A stretch of DNA of 64,000 nt from JAGWBJ01 sp964291465 (GCA_964291465.2 OZ219928.1:186001-250000), one strand, 5' to 3'. Numbered from the stretch's first letter, positions 25,972 through 35,442 are shown. Notes: generated by a model from the letters alone, not told the origin. A program made the numbers and translations.

Positions 25972-27063
25972 GTGCGCCCACTGCTGGCGGCGAACCTGAA
26001 GATGCTGCTCCGGGACAGGCAGACGCTGGTATGGGCCGTGGCGTTCCCCGTCATCCTGGTCGTGGTCTTTGGACTCTTCGACGTCAGCGACCTCGGCTCG
26101 GCCGACCTGGGCATCGTGGACCTGGCCGGCACCGAAGACTCCCGCCTGCTGCGGACGGACCTGGAGGGCCTGGAGTACCTCGACGTGCGGTCGGACTATG
26201 CGTCCCGGTCCGAGGCCGAGGCCGACCTTGAAGACGGCGACCTGGACTTCCTGCTGGTCATACCCGAGTCCTTCGCCGCCCTGGGGACGCCGTCCCGCGG
26301 CGGGGAAGGTCCGGTCGCTCTGCCCCTGCTCCACGGCGACGTCGAGGACCGGAGCGGCCGGCTTGCCATCGAGGCCATAGGCCATGTGGTCGGCCGGGCG
26401 GACCAGCGCCTGAGGGACGAGCCCCGTGCCGTCGAGGTGGAGGCCCGCACGGTCGACACCCATGGGGCCGGCTACTTCGACGCGGTCCTGATAGGCCTGG
26501 TGGGTCTCGGGATGATGACCAACTCCATGATCTCCATCGCGGTGAAGATCAGCCTGTACCGCAACCAGTCCATCCTCAAGCGTCTGCTGGTCACGCCGTT
26601 GCCGGTGCGCAACTACTTCGCCTCGGAGGTGGTGGCCCATACGCTGCTGTCCCTGGTGCAGGCGGCGGTGGTCATCGGGATCGGCGTGCTGGCCTTCGAC
26701 GCCGGCTTCAGGGGGAACCTGGTGTGGGTCTTCCTGATCGCCGCCTTCGCCAACACCATATTCCTGAACATCGGCTTCGTAATATCCAGCTGGGCCAACA
26801 GCCCCCGGGCCGCCTCGGGACTGGGCAACGTGGTTGCGATCCCCATGGTGTTCTTCTCGGGCGCTTTCTTCTCCACGGCCAGCCTCCCGTCGGTCCTTCC
26901 CGAGCTGGTCCAGGTGTTGCCGCTGACCCCCATGCTGGACGCCATGCGGGGAGTGGCCATCGACGGCCTTCAGCCGTGGGATGTGTGGAGGGAGTTGGCC
27001 ATGCTGGCGGGATGGCTCGTGGTCTCGTCGGCGGCCGCGGTGAAGCTGTTCAGGTTCGGTTAG
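25972..27063 (+). CDS. ABC-2 type permease
   Basis: 363 residues. One N-terminal helix (about 18-38), a large extracytoplasmic domain (residues 40-155), then five helices with the ABC-2 pattern, including the late segment VVAIPMVFFSGAFFSTASLP and LTPMLDAMRGVAIDG. GTG start four bases after the ATPase stop. The pair resembles drug or polymer exporters. Confidence 0.92.
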   Translation: MRPLLAANLKMLLRDRQTLVWAVAFPVILVVVFGLFDVSDLGSADLGIVDLAGTEDSRLLRTDLEGLEYLDVRSDYASRSEAEADLEDGDLDFLLVIPESFAALGTPSRGGEGPVALPLLHGDVEDRSGRLAIEAIGHVVGRADQRLRDEPRAVEVEARTVDTHGAGYFDAVLIGLVGLGMMTNSMISIAVKISLYRNQSILKRLLVTPLPVRNYFASEVVAHTLLSLVQAAVVIGIGVLAFDAGFRGNLVWVFLIAAFANTIFLNIGFVISSWANSPRAASGLGNVVAIPMVFFSGAFFSTASLPSVLPELVQVLPLTPMLDAMRGVAIDGLQPWDVWRELAMLAGWLVVSSAAAVKLFRFG

Positions 27064-27072
27064 TGGTACAAT
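27064..27072 (+). promoter_or_regulatory. Extended -10 promoter for a 46-codon gene
   Basis: TGG-TACAAT at 27064-27072, starting at the base after the permease stop codon. Leader of about 37 bases with AGGAG at 27105. Confidence 0.5.
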
Positions 27073-27115
27073 AACGGTAGGCTGCCTGGTCCGAATCTTC
27101 ATTCAGGAGTGCGTC

Positions 27116-27256
27116 GTGGCCAACAAAGACGTGCGGCGAAAAGAGAAGAGGAAGCCCAAGAAGGGTGCGGAGAAGGTCACCACCAGCCCCGTCGTGACCA
27201 ACCCCCCCGTGGAGGTAGTCTCCAAGGGCAAGGCCGCCCGGGAGCCCAAGGAGTAG
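27116..27256 (+). CDS. Short basic protein, 46 residues
   Basis: GTG start with AGGAG six bases upstream. The product begins MANKDVRRKEKRKPKKGAEK and is very rich in Lys and Arg, with a Pro/Val-rich centre and no Cys. It has its own extended -10. Small basic proteins of this kind often bind nucleic acid or ribosomes, but I cannot assign a family. Strong RBS, promoter and codon pattern argue for a real gene. Confidence 0.55.
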   Translation: MANKDVRRKEKRKPKKGAEKVTTSPVVTNPPVEVVSKGKAAREPKE

Positions 27257-27292
27257 CGCTCACCAGACCCGACGCCGCCCTGCCGGGTAGAG

Positions 27293-27730
27293 CTAGGCGG
27301 TCCCCGCTTGGGCGAAGCCGTAGTAGCTGTCGCCCTCCAGCACCCGCCTGACGTTGTCGAGGCTGATGTTCCGAGGGTTCATGGGCGTGTACCAGGTCTC
27401 CGTGACCTCGTTGTGAAGGTAAGACAGGGCTGCCGGCTTGTTGCCCCCCGCCAACAGCGTCCGGAAGACTATCTCCTGCATGGGCATCTCGGGCTGGATG
27501 AACCCCTCCTGCTTGGAGCAGCACTTTTCGATGTGCCGGATGTGCTCTTCCGCGGGCACGTTGCCGCCCTGGGCCTCCAGTTGCTCCCGGCAGTCGGCGC
27601 AGCGCCTGCTGGCCAGGAGCACGGCCAGGGACCGGTTCAGGGCGTCCACCTTGGACGAATCGACCACGTAGCTCGGGTCGCCCTCCGGGGCGGCGTGGGG
27701 CTCCTGGCTGAGCGCGTCCTGTAGCGTCAA
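27293..27730 (-). CDS. Cys-rich hypothetical protein downstream of moeA
   Basis: 145 residues. A likely metal-binding core reads CADCREQ (CxxC) then, 20 residues on, HIRHIEKCC. The TTG start overlaps the moeA stop as TTGA with GAGGTGGAG upstream, so it is translationally coupled. Longer versions of this frame run into moeA and are shadows. Family not recognised; a zinc or iron-sulfur site is inference. Confidence 0.65.
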   Translation of the reverse strand: MTLQDALSQEPHAAPEGDPSYVVDSSKVDALNRSLAVLLASRRCADCREQLEAQGGNVPAEEHIRHIEKCCSKQEGFIQPEMPMQEIVFRTLLAGGNKPAALSYLHNEVTETWYTPMNPRNISLDNVRRVLEGDSYYGFAQAGTA

Positions 27731-29021
27731 ATCTCCACCTCTTCGTTCCAGTCCAGCATATGCACCCGGACCCTCTCCCCGGAGTCCACCATGGACACGT
27801 CCTCGGGGCAGATGGCCAGTCCGTTGGCCCTGGACATGGATGTTAGGATGTTGGACCCCTGGGGTCCCGTCGGGTTCGCGTAGTACGTGTCGCCCCTCTT
27901 GGTCACCTCGACGCGGGCGAACACCCGCCGCCCGTCGTAGTTGTGCACCGGCCCCTCCAGGACCGCCTCCAACGACGGCCGGGCCAGCCTGGTCTTCCCC
28001 AGCATTCGGAGTATGGCAGGCCTGGCGAACTCCTCGAACGCCACCATGGTGCTCACGGGGTTTCCGGGCAGGCCCAGGTGGGGAATGCCCCGGCCCTCGG
28101 GCCGCCGGATGACCCCGAAGGCCAGGGGCTTGGCCGGCCGCATCCGTATCGACCAGAAGTTTATCTCTCCCCGCTCCATGAGCACGTCCTTGACGATGTC
28201 GTAGTCGCCCTTGGAGACCCCAGCCGAGGTGATGAGCAGGTCCGAGGATGTCCCTTCGGAGAGCTTGCGGTGCATGTCCTCCAGGTTGTCCCGGGCGATC
28301 CCCAGGACGTTCGGCACGCCGCCGCACCTGAGGACCGACGCGGCCATGCTGTAGGTGTTGCTGTCGTATATCTTGGCCGGCTCGGGCGGCGCTCCCACCT
28401 CCAGCAGCTCGTCGCCGGTGGCGAGGATTGCCACCAAGGGGCGCCGGATGACCTTGACGCACGCCCTGCCCAGTGAGCCCAGCACGCCGACCTCCGCGGG
28501 GCGCAGCACGGTCCCCTTCTTCAGCACCAGGGCGCCCTGGGCCACGTCCTCGCCGGCCGGCCGGACGTGGGCTCCGGCGGGAAGCTCCCGCATGACCTGG
28601 ACCTCGTCCAGCCCCAGCCCCCTTTGGACTCTCTCGACCTCGTCGGTGTCCTCGAAGGGAACGATGGTGTCGGCCCCCTCGGGGACCGGCGCTCCGGTCA
28701 TGATCCTGATGGCGCAGTCCCCGACACGCGGCCCTCGGGCACCTGTCCCGCCGCCACCTGCCCGGTCACCCGGATGCGTCTGGGCGAGCCCTCCCCGGCC
28801 CCGGCGATGGCCTCGTGGCGGACGGCGTACCCGTCCATGGCCGAGTTGTCCATCGGGGGTATCCGTATCGGCGATCGGACGTCTTCGGCCAGCACCTGTC
28901 CCAGGGCCTGCAGCAGCGGCTTCTCCTCCGCCTCCAGGGGATGAAAATAGGCCATGACCCTCTCGAAGGCATCTTCGACGCTGAGCATGTCGGCGTGGCT
29001 GTGCCCGTGGCCTCCTGTCAT
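27727..29021 (-). pseudogene. moeA: Molybdopterin molybdotransferase moeA, apparent frameshift
   Basis: MoeA inserts molybdate into adenylated molybdopterin. The 5' part (29021 to about 28725) encodes LSVEDAFERVMAYFHPLEAE and PPMDNSAMDGYAVR. The 3' part, in another frame from about 28725 to 27727, encodes DCAIRIMTGAPVPEGADT, LATGDEL, the TSAGVSKGDYD loop and LGLPGNPVS. The frames join near 28719-28725, in a run of C, as if one base were missing. Either a sequencing or assembly error or a real pseudogene. ATG 29021 follows GGGGTGAC and lies one base past the HEPN stop. Confidence 0.85.
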
Positions 29022-29022
29022 G

Positions 29023-29451
29023 TCACCCCTCTCCCTGCCCCGAGTCTGTCGCCGCAGCCCCCCGGACGAGCTGCACGATGTCCCTGGCATACCCGTGGGC
29101 CTGCACCGCATCGGCCTCGGTGAACGAGTCGAAGGGCACCGCCGGCGGCGCCAGGGCGTCGGGATACCGCGTCGTGATGTAGTACCTGTCCAGCACCCTG
29201 CCCCACTCCACGGCCTCTCCGAACCTCTCGTCGAGCTCGCTGCATTGACTCGCCAGGTCCCGGACCGAGTGGATGGGCACCATGCGCCGCCCCTTGCCGA
29301 ACAGGAACGCCTTCAGGGCCATCTGGGCCGTCTGCTCCGCCATGAAACACGCGTCGGACCAGAAGGCGTTCTCGATGAGAGACTCCACGACCCGTAGCTG
29401 GTGTTGTGCTTGTCCCATCCAACGCCGATACGTCTCATGCGGCCTTTTCAT
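29023..29451 (-). CDS. HEPN-domain toxin-like protein (HepT-type)
   Basis: 142-residue all-helical HEPN protein. The RNase motif R-x(4-6)-H is seen as RRMVPIH near residue 55. The opening WMGQAQHQLRVVESLIENAFWSDACFMAEQTAQMALKA-type helix pair is characteristic of the family that pairs with MNT nucleotidyltransferases. It starts inside the MNT gene (17-base overlap) and ends one base before moeA. HEPN/MNT pairs are toxin-antitoxin modules, or regulators in which MNT AMPylates the HEPN. Confidence 0.82.
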   Translation of the reverse strand: MKRPHETYRRWMGQAQHQLRVVESLIENAFWSDACFMAEQTAQMALKAFLFGKGRRMVPIHSVRDLASQCSELDERFGEAVEWGRVLDRYYITTRYPDALAPPAVPFDSFTEADAVQAHGYARDIVQLVRGAAATDSGQGEG

Positions 29452-29767
29452 AGACCACTATCCCCTCCCGGAGGGCGCTCTCGATAAAGGGGTTCTCCTC
29501 CTCCACCATGGCCGCCATCTCCTCCGGTGTATAGACGAAGACGTCCACGTTCCTGGGCAGCGAGATGAGCCTGGCGGCCTCCACCAGGCGTTGCACGAAC
29601 CTGGTCGCGGTCCGCTTTATCACTATGAAGTCCATGTCACTGTACTCGTCCGAGTCGCCCCTGGCCGTCGAGCCGAACAGGATGACCCGCTCCGGACCGT
29701 AGGGCAGCAGGTCCCGCACCACCTGCTGCACGTCCTGGGGCAATGACCCGGCCTGAGGCGCGGTCAC
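29435..29767 (-). CDS. MNT-type minimal nucleotidyltransferase (MntA-like antitoxin)
   Basis: 110 residues. The Pol-beta superfamily signature FGSTARGDSDEYSDMDFIVI (GS-x10-DxD) lies near residue 31. A third acidic residue is expected in VDVFVYTPEE. The GTG start overlaps the pheT stop as GTGA. MntA-type enzymes transfer AMP to a tyrosine of the partner HEPN toxin and silence it; the partner is the next gene. It is coupled into the pheST operon, which is unusual for such a pair. Confidence 0.82.
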   Translation of the reverse strand: MTAPQAGSLPQDVQQVVRDLLPYGPERVILFGSTARGDSDEYSDMDFIVIKRTATRFVQRLVEAARLISLPRNVDVFVYTPEEMAAMVEEENPFIESALREGIVVYEKAA

Positions 29768-32183
29768 TCCCGCAGCTCCCCGCCGACCTCCCGAGCCAGG
29801 GAGCCGACCACCCTCTTCAGCGCCCGGGCCACCTCTTCGGAGGTGAGGGTCCGGTCCGGCGCCTGGAAGTGGATGTGGTAGGCGAGGGAACGCTTGCCCG
29901 GGGCCAGGTTCTCCCCGGAGTACACGTCGAACAGGACCACCCCCGCCACCAGCGGATGGCGGGCGATGGCCGCCTGCACCCGGTCCGCGGGGACGCCGGC
30001 GTCCACCAGGACGGACACGTCCCGGATGGCGCTGGGGAACCGTCCCACGGCCTCGTAGCGGCGGCCCCTCTCGGGCAGCGCATCCAGGATACGCTCCACG
30101 TCCAGCTCGAACAGGGCCACCGGCGTGTCGCTCAGGCCGAAGGACTCGGCGACGCCGGGGTGCAGCTCTCCGATCCTGCCAAGGACCGTGTTCCCGGCGC
30201 AGATGGTCGCGCTCCGGGCGGGATGGAGCAGCGGGTCCTGGCTTCCTTGGTACGAGGCGCTTATGCCCAGGTCTTCCAGGAGCCGCTCCACGACACCCTT
30301 GGCGTCGTAGAAGTCCAGGACGTTGCCGTCGGACGTCCAGTGGGCCTCGGCCCGCGGTCCCGAGAGGGCCCCGACGACCATCTCCCGCTCCTCGGGGAGG
30401 TCTCCCTGCCTGGAAAGGAACACCCTGCCGGCCTCGAAGACGCTGACCGGTCCCTGGAGGTGCGGCCGGTTGGACGCCAGGGTGGACAGGACGCTGGCCA
30501 CGATGGTGGGTCTCAGGCACTCCTGCTGGCTGCTCATGGGGTTGGCCACCCTCACCATCGCGTCATCGGCCTCCGCGGCCCCCACCTTCTCCAGCTCCTC
30601 CAGGTTGGTCAGGGGGTAGTTTATGACCTCCTGCAGCCCGCACCCCGCCAGGTGGTCCTTGATGCGCTCCCGCAGCTCGCGGAGGGGCTGTGGCTGGGAC
30701 AAGGGGATGGACGTGGAGAGGGCCCTGGTGGGAATCTCGTCGTACCCGACCAGCCGGGCCACCTCCTCCACCAAGTCGTCCTCCACCTCTATGTCGCTCC
30801 TCCAGTAGGGCACCGTCGCATGCAGGGCGGTCCACCCTCCACCGTTGGACGGCTCCCGCTGTACTGTGAACCCCAGGGACAGCAGGGCATCCTCCACCCT
30901 CCCGGGGGCAAATCGACTCCCAGCACCTTGCGCAGGCGGGCCGCCGTGAGGGTCACCATCGGTGGGGCGAACGTGTCCCGGCCGGGGAAGACATCGACGA
31001 TGCCCTTGGCGACGGCGCCCCCGGCCACCTCCTGTATCAGGCGGGTCGCCCGCCGGAGGGCCAGGGGCGCCAGGTCCGGCCGCAGGCCCTTCTCGAAGCG
31101 AATGGACGCCTCCGTGGGCAGCTTCAGCCCCTGGCTGGTGCGGCGGTTGTTTACCGGGTCGAAGTTGGCCGACTCCAGCAGCACGGCGGTGGTGCCCTCG
31201 GTCATCTCCGTGTTGCCCCCCCCGATGATGCCGGCCAGGCCCACCGGGTCCTCGGCGTCGGCGATGACCAGCATCGACGGCGACAGCCTGCGCTGGACCC
31301 CGTCCAGCGTGGTCAGGGTCTCTCCGGCCCGGGCGCGGCGCACGACAACCGCCTTACCCTTCAGGGTGTCGAAGTCGAAGGCGTGAAGGGGCTGGTTGTA
31401 CTCCAGCATCACATAGTTTGTGACGTCCACGACGTTGTTGATGGGCCGCAGCCCCGCCTTGGTCAGCCGGTCCTGGAGCCAGCGGGGCGAGGGCCCGACC
31501 ACGATCCCCGACACCAGGCTCGCCGTGTACCGCGGGCAAAGGTCCGGGTCGTGGACCTCCACCGACACCAGGGAGTCGATGGCGTCGCCCTCTTCGGGGT
31601 AGGAAGCGTCCGGCTCTCGCACCGTCACGCCCATGAGCGCGGCGGCCTCCCTGGCCACGCCCAGTATGGACAGGCAGTCGGGCCGGTTGGGCGTGACGTC
31701 CAGGTCCAGTATCTGGTCGCCCAGGTAGTCGGAGAGGGACATGCCCACCGGCGCGTCCTCGGCCAGGACCAGGATTCCCTCGTGGTCGTCCCCCAGGCCC
31801 AGCTCCAGCTCCGAGCAGACCATCCCCTCGGAGACCACTCCCCGGATGCGGGCCGCCTTCAGCGCCTCCACCTTCCCGCTGTGGGTGTTGAACAGCTCCG
31901 CCCCCACCTTGGCAAAGGCGATCTTCTGGCCCTGGGCCACGTTGGGCGCCCCGCACACGACCCTGGCCGTCTCGCCGCCCAGGTCCACGGAGCACAGCGT
32001 GAGACGGTCCGCGTTAGGGTGCCCCTCAACGCCGGTCACCAGGCCCACGTAGCAGCTCTTCCAGCCCCCGATGGCCGCGACCTCGGAGACCTCGGTCCCG
32101 GCCATGGTCAGCCGCCGCGCCAACTCCTCCGCCGGCACGGTGATGTCCACGTACTCTTTGAGCCAGGAAATGGGGGCCTTCAT
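29764..32183 (-). pseudogene. pheT: Phenylalanyl-tRNA synthetase beta subunit, apparent frameshift
   Basis: Together with PheS charges tRNA-Phe. The 5' frame (32183 to about 30905) carries the tRNA-binding EMAP-like domain (GHPNADRLTLCSVDLGG), B3/B4 and the start of B5 (TAARLRKVLGVDLPPG). The 3' frame (about 30897-29764) continues VEDALLSLGFTV, VARLVGYDEIP and a C-terminal FDX-ACB domain (FPSAIRDVSVLVD...YHIHFQAPDRTL). They join at a GGGGG run (30904-30908 on plus), consistent with one lost base. As pheT is essential, an assembly error is most likely. Confidence 0.9.
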
Positions 32184-32220
32184 GGCCGGCCTATGGCGCT
32201 CCCTCTGACATCGACCTTGA

Positions 32221-33276
32221 CTAGAACTGCCGGAGAAACCTGAGATCGTTGGAGTAGAAGAGACGGATGTCGTCGATGCCGTACTTCAGCATGGCGATTC
32301 GCTCGGGGCCAAGGCCGAAGGCGAAGCCCGTGTACACGCTCGGGTCGTAGCCGACCCCCTCCAGGACCTTGGGGTGCACCATGCCCGCGCCCATGATCTC
32401 GATCCACCCGGTGTCCCTGCAGATGCGGCATCCCCCGCCCTGGCAGGAGAAGCAGTCGATGGACATGTCCACGCCGGGCTCCACGAAGGGGAAGTAGTCG
32501 CACCGAAACCGCACCCTGCGGTCCGGGCCGAAGACCCTCCGGGCGAACTCGTAGAGGGTGCCCTTCAGGTCGGCGAAGGTTATCCCATCGTCCACCGCCA
32601 GGCCCTCCACCTGGTAGAAGTGCCACTCGTGGGTGGCGTCCGTCGCCTCGTAGCGGTAGCACTTGCCGGGGACGACCACTCTCACCGGCGGGCGCATACT
32701 CTCCATCACCCGGGCCTGCATCGGGGAGGTGTGGGTGCGCAGCAGCATGTTGTGCTCGCCCCTCTCGTTGCGGTGGTCGATCCAGAGGCTGTTCCACATG
32801 TCCCTGGCCGGGTGGTCCCGGGGGATGTTCAGCAGCTCGAAGTTGTACCTGTCCCACTCCACCTCGGGGCCTTCGACGACCTGGAACCCCATGGCGATGA
32901 ACGCGCTGCATATCTCCCGCACGATCTGGGTCGTGGGGTGGAGCCTCCCCACGGCTATCGGCCGTCCGGGCAGGGTGACGTCGATGGGCTCCGCGTCGGC
33001 CAGCCCGGCCAGCCCCGCGTTCTTGATGGCCTCCAGCCGCTGGGACAGCCGCTCTTCCAGGAGCGACCTGGAGCGGTTGCCGACGGCGCCCACGGCCCGC
33101 CGGTCCTCCTGGGGAAGCCCGCCGATGTCCCGCAGGATGCTGCTGAGGCGTCCCTTGCGGCCGAGGTAGGCCACCCGCCAGCTCTCCACCTCGTCCGGGT
33201 TTTCCAGGGACTCCAGCTCGCGCAGGGCCTCTTCCCGTATCTCGTCGATGGCTTCAGGTGTGACTGTGGGTTGCAT
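32221..33276 (-). CDS. pheS: Phenylalanyl-tRNA synthetase alpha subunit
   Basis: 351-residue class II catalytic subunit. The N-terminal coiled coil covers about residues 1-90 (WRVAYLGRKGRLSSIL marks its core). Motif 2 is CYRYEATDATHEWHFYQVEG and motif 3 FGLGPERIAMLKYG. The substrate-binding VEWDRYNFELLNIP and the C-rich CFSCQGGGCRIC are as in other bacterial PheS. First gene of the pheS-pheT-MNT-HEPN-moeA-unknown operon, with a consensus promoter. Confidence 0.96.
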   Translation of the reverse strand: MQPTVTPEAIDEIREEALRELESLENPDEVESWRVAYLGRKGRLSSILRDIGGLPQEDRRAVGAVGNRSRSLLEERLSQRLEAIKNAGLAGLADAEPIDVTLPGRPIAVGRLHPTTQIVREICSAFIAMGFQVVEGPEVEWDRYNFELLNIPRDHPARDMWNSLWIDHRNERGEHNMLLRTHTSPMQARVMESMRPPVRVVVPGKCYRYEATDATHEWHFYQVEGLAVDDGITFADLKGTLYEFARRVFGPDRRVRFRCDYFPFVEPGVDMSIDCFSCQGGGCRICRDTGWIEIMGAGMVHPKVLEGVGYDPSVYTGFAFGLGPERIAMLKYGIDDIRLFYSNDLRFLRQF

Positions 33277-33326
33277 GGGGGCGGAGCGCTGCCCTTCAGG
33301 CTGTGGGCCGGGATTTTCGAGGGTTA

Positions 33327-33355
33327 ATTATAGGAACGGCGGAAATTCGGGTCAA
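33327..33355 (-). promoter_or_regulatory. Promoter of the pheS operon
   Basis: Minus strand: TTGACC (33355-33350), exactly 17 bases, then perfect TATAAT (33332-33327). Leader of about 44 bases; no T-box or leader peptide is seen. Confidence 0.8.
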
Positions 33356-33406
33356 GGCGGGGGCGCGACGGCGGGCGGCTCCGACAGCTTCCGCGTGGCC
33401 AGGCGC

Positions 33407-34285
33407 TTACGACGCCAGCATGGACCTGGCGGTGACGCCTATCTCGCCCGGAGAGGGTATGATTAGCGCGCCGGCCTCCCTCAGCGCCCGGGTCTTGGCC
33501 CTGGCCGTGCCGGCCTCCCCGGTGATGATGGCGCCGGCGTGCCCCATGCGCTTGCCCGGCGGCGCCGTGGCCCCCGCGATGAAAGACGCCACGGGCTTGC
33601 CGAAGCCCCCGGCCAGGTATTCCGCAGCCTCCTGCTCCATGGTGCCGCCGATCTCCCCGATGAGGACCACCGCGTCGGTATCCGGGTCCTCCTTGAAGAG
33701 GGCCAGCACGTCCACGAAGCTGGTGCCTATGAGAGGGTCGCCGCCGATGCCGACGCAGGTGGACTGGCCGATCCCAAGCTCGGTGAGCTGGTTGACGGCC
33801 TCGTAGGTGAGGGTGCCGCTGCGGGACACCACGCCTACCCTGCCCGGCAGATGGATGCGCCCGGGCATGATTCCCAGCTTGCAGCGGCCGCCGGGGGTGA
33901 TGAGCCCCGGGCAGTTGGGGCCTATGAGCCGGACGCCCTTGCCGCGAAGGTAGGGCAGCACCCGCACCATGTCCATCACGGGCACTCCCTCGGTGATGCA
34001 GATGACCAGCCCGACGCCCGAGTCCGCCGCCTCTACTATGGCGTCGGTGGCAAAGGCGGCCGGAACGAAAATCAGCGACGTGTCGGCGTTGGTCTCTCCC
34101 ACCGCCTCTTCCATCGAGTCGAACACCGGGACCCGGTCCTCGAACACCTGGCCGCCGCGCCCCGGAGTGACTCCCGCCACCACCTTGGTCCCGTAGGCGA
34201 TGCAGGCGCTGGCGTGAAAGCCACCCTCGCTGCCGGTGATCCCCTGCACCACGGCCCTGGTGTTCTCGTTTACCAGTATGCTCAA
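33407..34285 (-). CDS. sucD: Succinate-CoA ligase alpha subunit
   Basis: 292 residues; TCA-cycle subunit that carries the phosphohistidine. The CoA-binding N-domain has GITGSEGGFHASACIAYGTKV. The phospho-histidine is in GHAGAIITGEAGTARAKTRAL. GPNCPGLITPGG is also conserved. ATG 34285 overlaps the sucC stop by four bases (ATGA). Confidence 0.96.
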   Translation of the reverse strand: MSILVNENTRAVVQGITGSEGGFHASACIAYGTKVVAGVTPGRGGQVFEDRVPVFDSMEEAVGETNADTSLIFVPAAFATDAIVEAADSGVGLVICITEGVPVMDMVRVLPYLRGKGVRLIGPNCPGLITPGGRCKLGIMPGRIHLPGRVGVVSRSGTLTYEAVNQLTELGIGQSTCVGIGGDPLIGTSFVDVLALFKEDPDTDAVVLIGEIGGTMEQEAAEYLAGGFGKPVASFIAGATAPPGKRMGHAGAIITGEAGTARAKTRALREAGALIIPSPGEIGVTARSMLAS

Positions 34286-35442
34286 GCCGTCTCTCCGCCG
34301 CCGAGTTTCTCCGCCACCTCTTCCAGCGAGTCGGCGAAGGTCACGTCCAGCCCCGACTCCTTCAGGATGGCCTTGCCCTCCTCAACGTTGGTGCCAAGCA
34401 TCCTGGCCAGGATGGGCGGGCTCTTCTGCTGCTCCCGGCAGGCCCTGGCGATCCCCCTGGCCGCGATGTCGCACCGGAGAATGCCGCCGAAGACGTTCAC
34501 CAGGACCCGTTTCACCTGGGCGTCCGACAGGATGATGCCGAAGGCCTCCGCCACCTTCTCCTCGCTGGCGCCCCCTCCCACGTCCAGGAAGTTGGCGGGG
34601 CTCGTCCCGGCGGCGCTTATCACGTCCATGGTGGCCATGGCCAGGCCGGCCCCGTTGACCAGGCAGCCCACCTCGCCGTCCAGCTTTACGTAGGCGATGC
34701 CGTACTCCCGGGCCCGGGCCTCGAAGGGGTTCTCCTGCTCCGGGTCCCGCAGGTCCGTGAGGTCGTCGTGGCGGAACAGGGAGTCGTCCTCCACCTCCAG
34801 CTTGGCGTCCAGGGCCACGAGACGGCCGTCGCCGGTGATGGCCAGGGGATTGATCTCCACCAGGGTGCAGTCCTTCTCCACGAACACCCGGTAGAGGGCG
34901 CCCAGGATCCCCGACAGGGGGCGGGAGAGGGCCTTATCCAGGCCCAGGGCCCTGGCCAGCCGACGTCCCTGGAAGGGTTGGAAACCGAGAAGGGGGTCGA
35001 CCGCCTCCCGGTGGAGCCTCTCCGGCTCCCTGGCGGCGACCTCCTCGATCTCCATCCCGCCGGCGTCGCTGGCTATGACCACGGGGCCCTGGACCACCCG
35101 GTCCACCGTGATGGCCAGGTACAGCTCGCCGGACACCTGGGCGGTCTCCTCCACCAGGAGGCTCCGTACCGGCACGCCCTCGGGCCCCGTCTGGGCGGTA
35201 ACCAGCTGCTTCCCCAGCAGCGCGGAGGCGGAGCCGGCGGCCTCTTCCGGGGAGCCGGCAAGCACCACCCCTCCAGCCTTCCCCCGCCCTCCCGCGTGGA
35301 CCTGGGCCTTCAGGACCGCCGTCCCGCCCATCTCCTCCGTGAGGGCCTTCGCCTCTACCCCGGTGGAGGCGACGCCTCCCCGGGGCACGGGCACGCCGTA
35401 GCTCTTCAGTATCGCCTTGGCCTGGTGCTCGTGCAGCTTCAT
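34282..35442 (-). CDS. sucC: Succinate-CoA ligase beta subunit
   Basis: 386 residues with an N-terminal ATP-grasp domain (MKLHEHQAKAILKSYGVPVPRGG, KAQVHAGGRGKAGGV) and a C-terminal ligase domain (LVNVFGGILRCDIAARGI). Produces ATP or GTP from succinyl-CoA with SucD. The start directly abuts the stop of the upstream dehydrogenase gene, so the unit is NUDIX - dehydrogenase - sucC - sucD. Confidence 0.96.
   Translation of the reverse strand: MKLHEHQAKAILKSYGVPVPRGGVASTGVEAKALTEEMGGTAVLKAQVHAGGRGKAGGVVLAGSPEEAAGSASALLGKQLVTAQTGPEGVPVRSLLVEETAQVSGELYLAITVDRVVQGPVVIASDAGGMEIEEVAAREPERLHREAVDPLLGFQPFQGRRLARALGLDKALSRPLSGILGALYRVFVEKDCTLVEINPLAITGDGRLVALDAKLEVEDDSLFRHDDLTDLRDPEQENPFEARAREYGIAYVKLDGEVGCLVNGAGLAMATMDVISAAGTSPANFLDVGGGASEEKVAEAFGIILSDAQVKRVLVNVFGGILRCDIAARGIARACREQQKSPPILARMLGTNVEEGKAILKESGLDVTFADSLEEVAEKLGGGETA

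Noticed and set aside
25006..27102. Open frame of 698 codons on the minus strand
   Set aside because: Antisense to the ABC ATPase and permease; no recognisable motif.
30895..30910. Programmed ribosomal frameshift in pheT
   Set aside because: No known case in pheT and no stimulatory structure seen; a read error in the G run is simpler, and moeA shows the same type of fault.
29743..31386. Open frame of 547 codons on the plus strand
   Set aside because: Antisense to pheT, which has clear synthetase domains in both of its frames.
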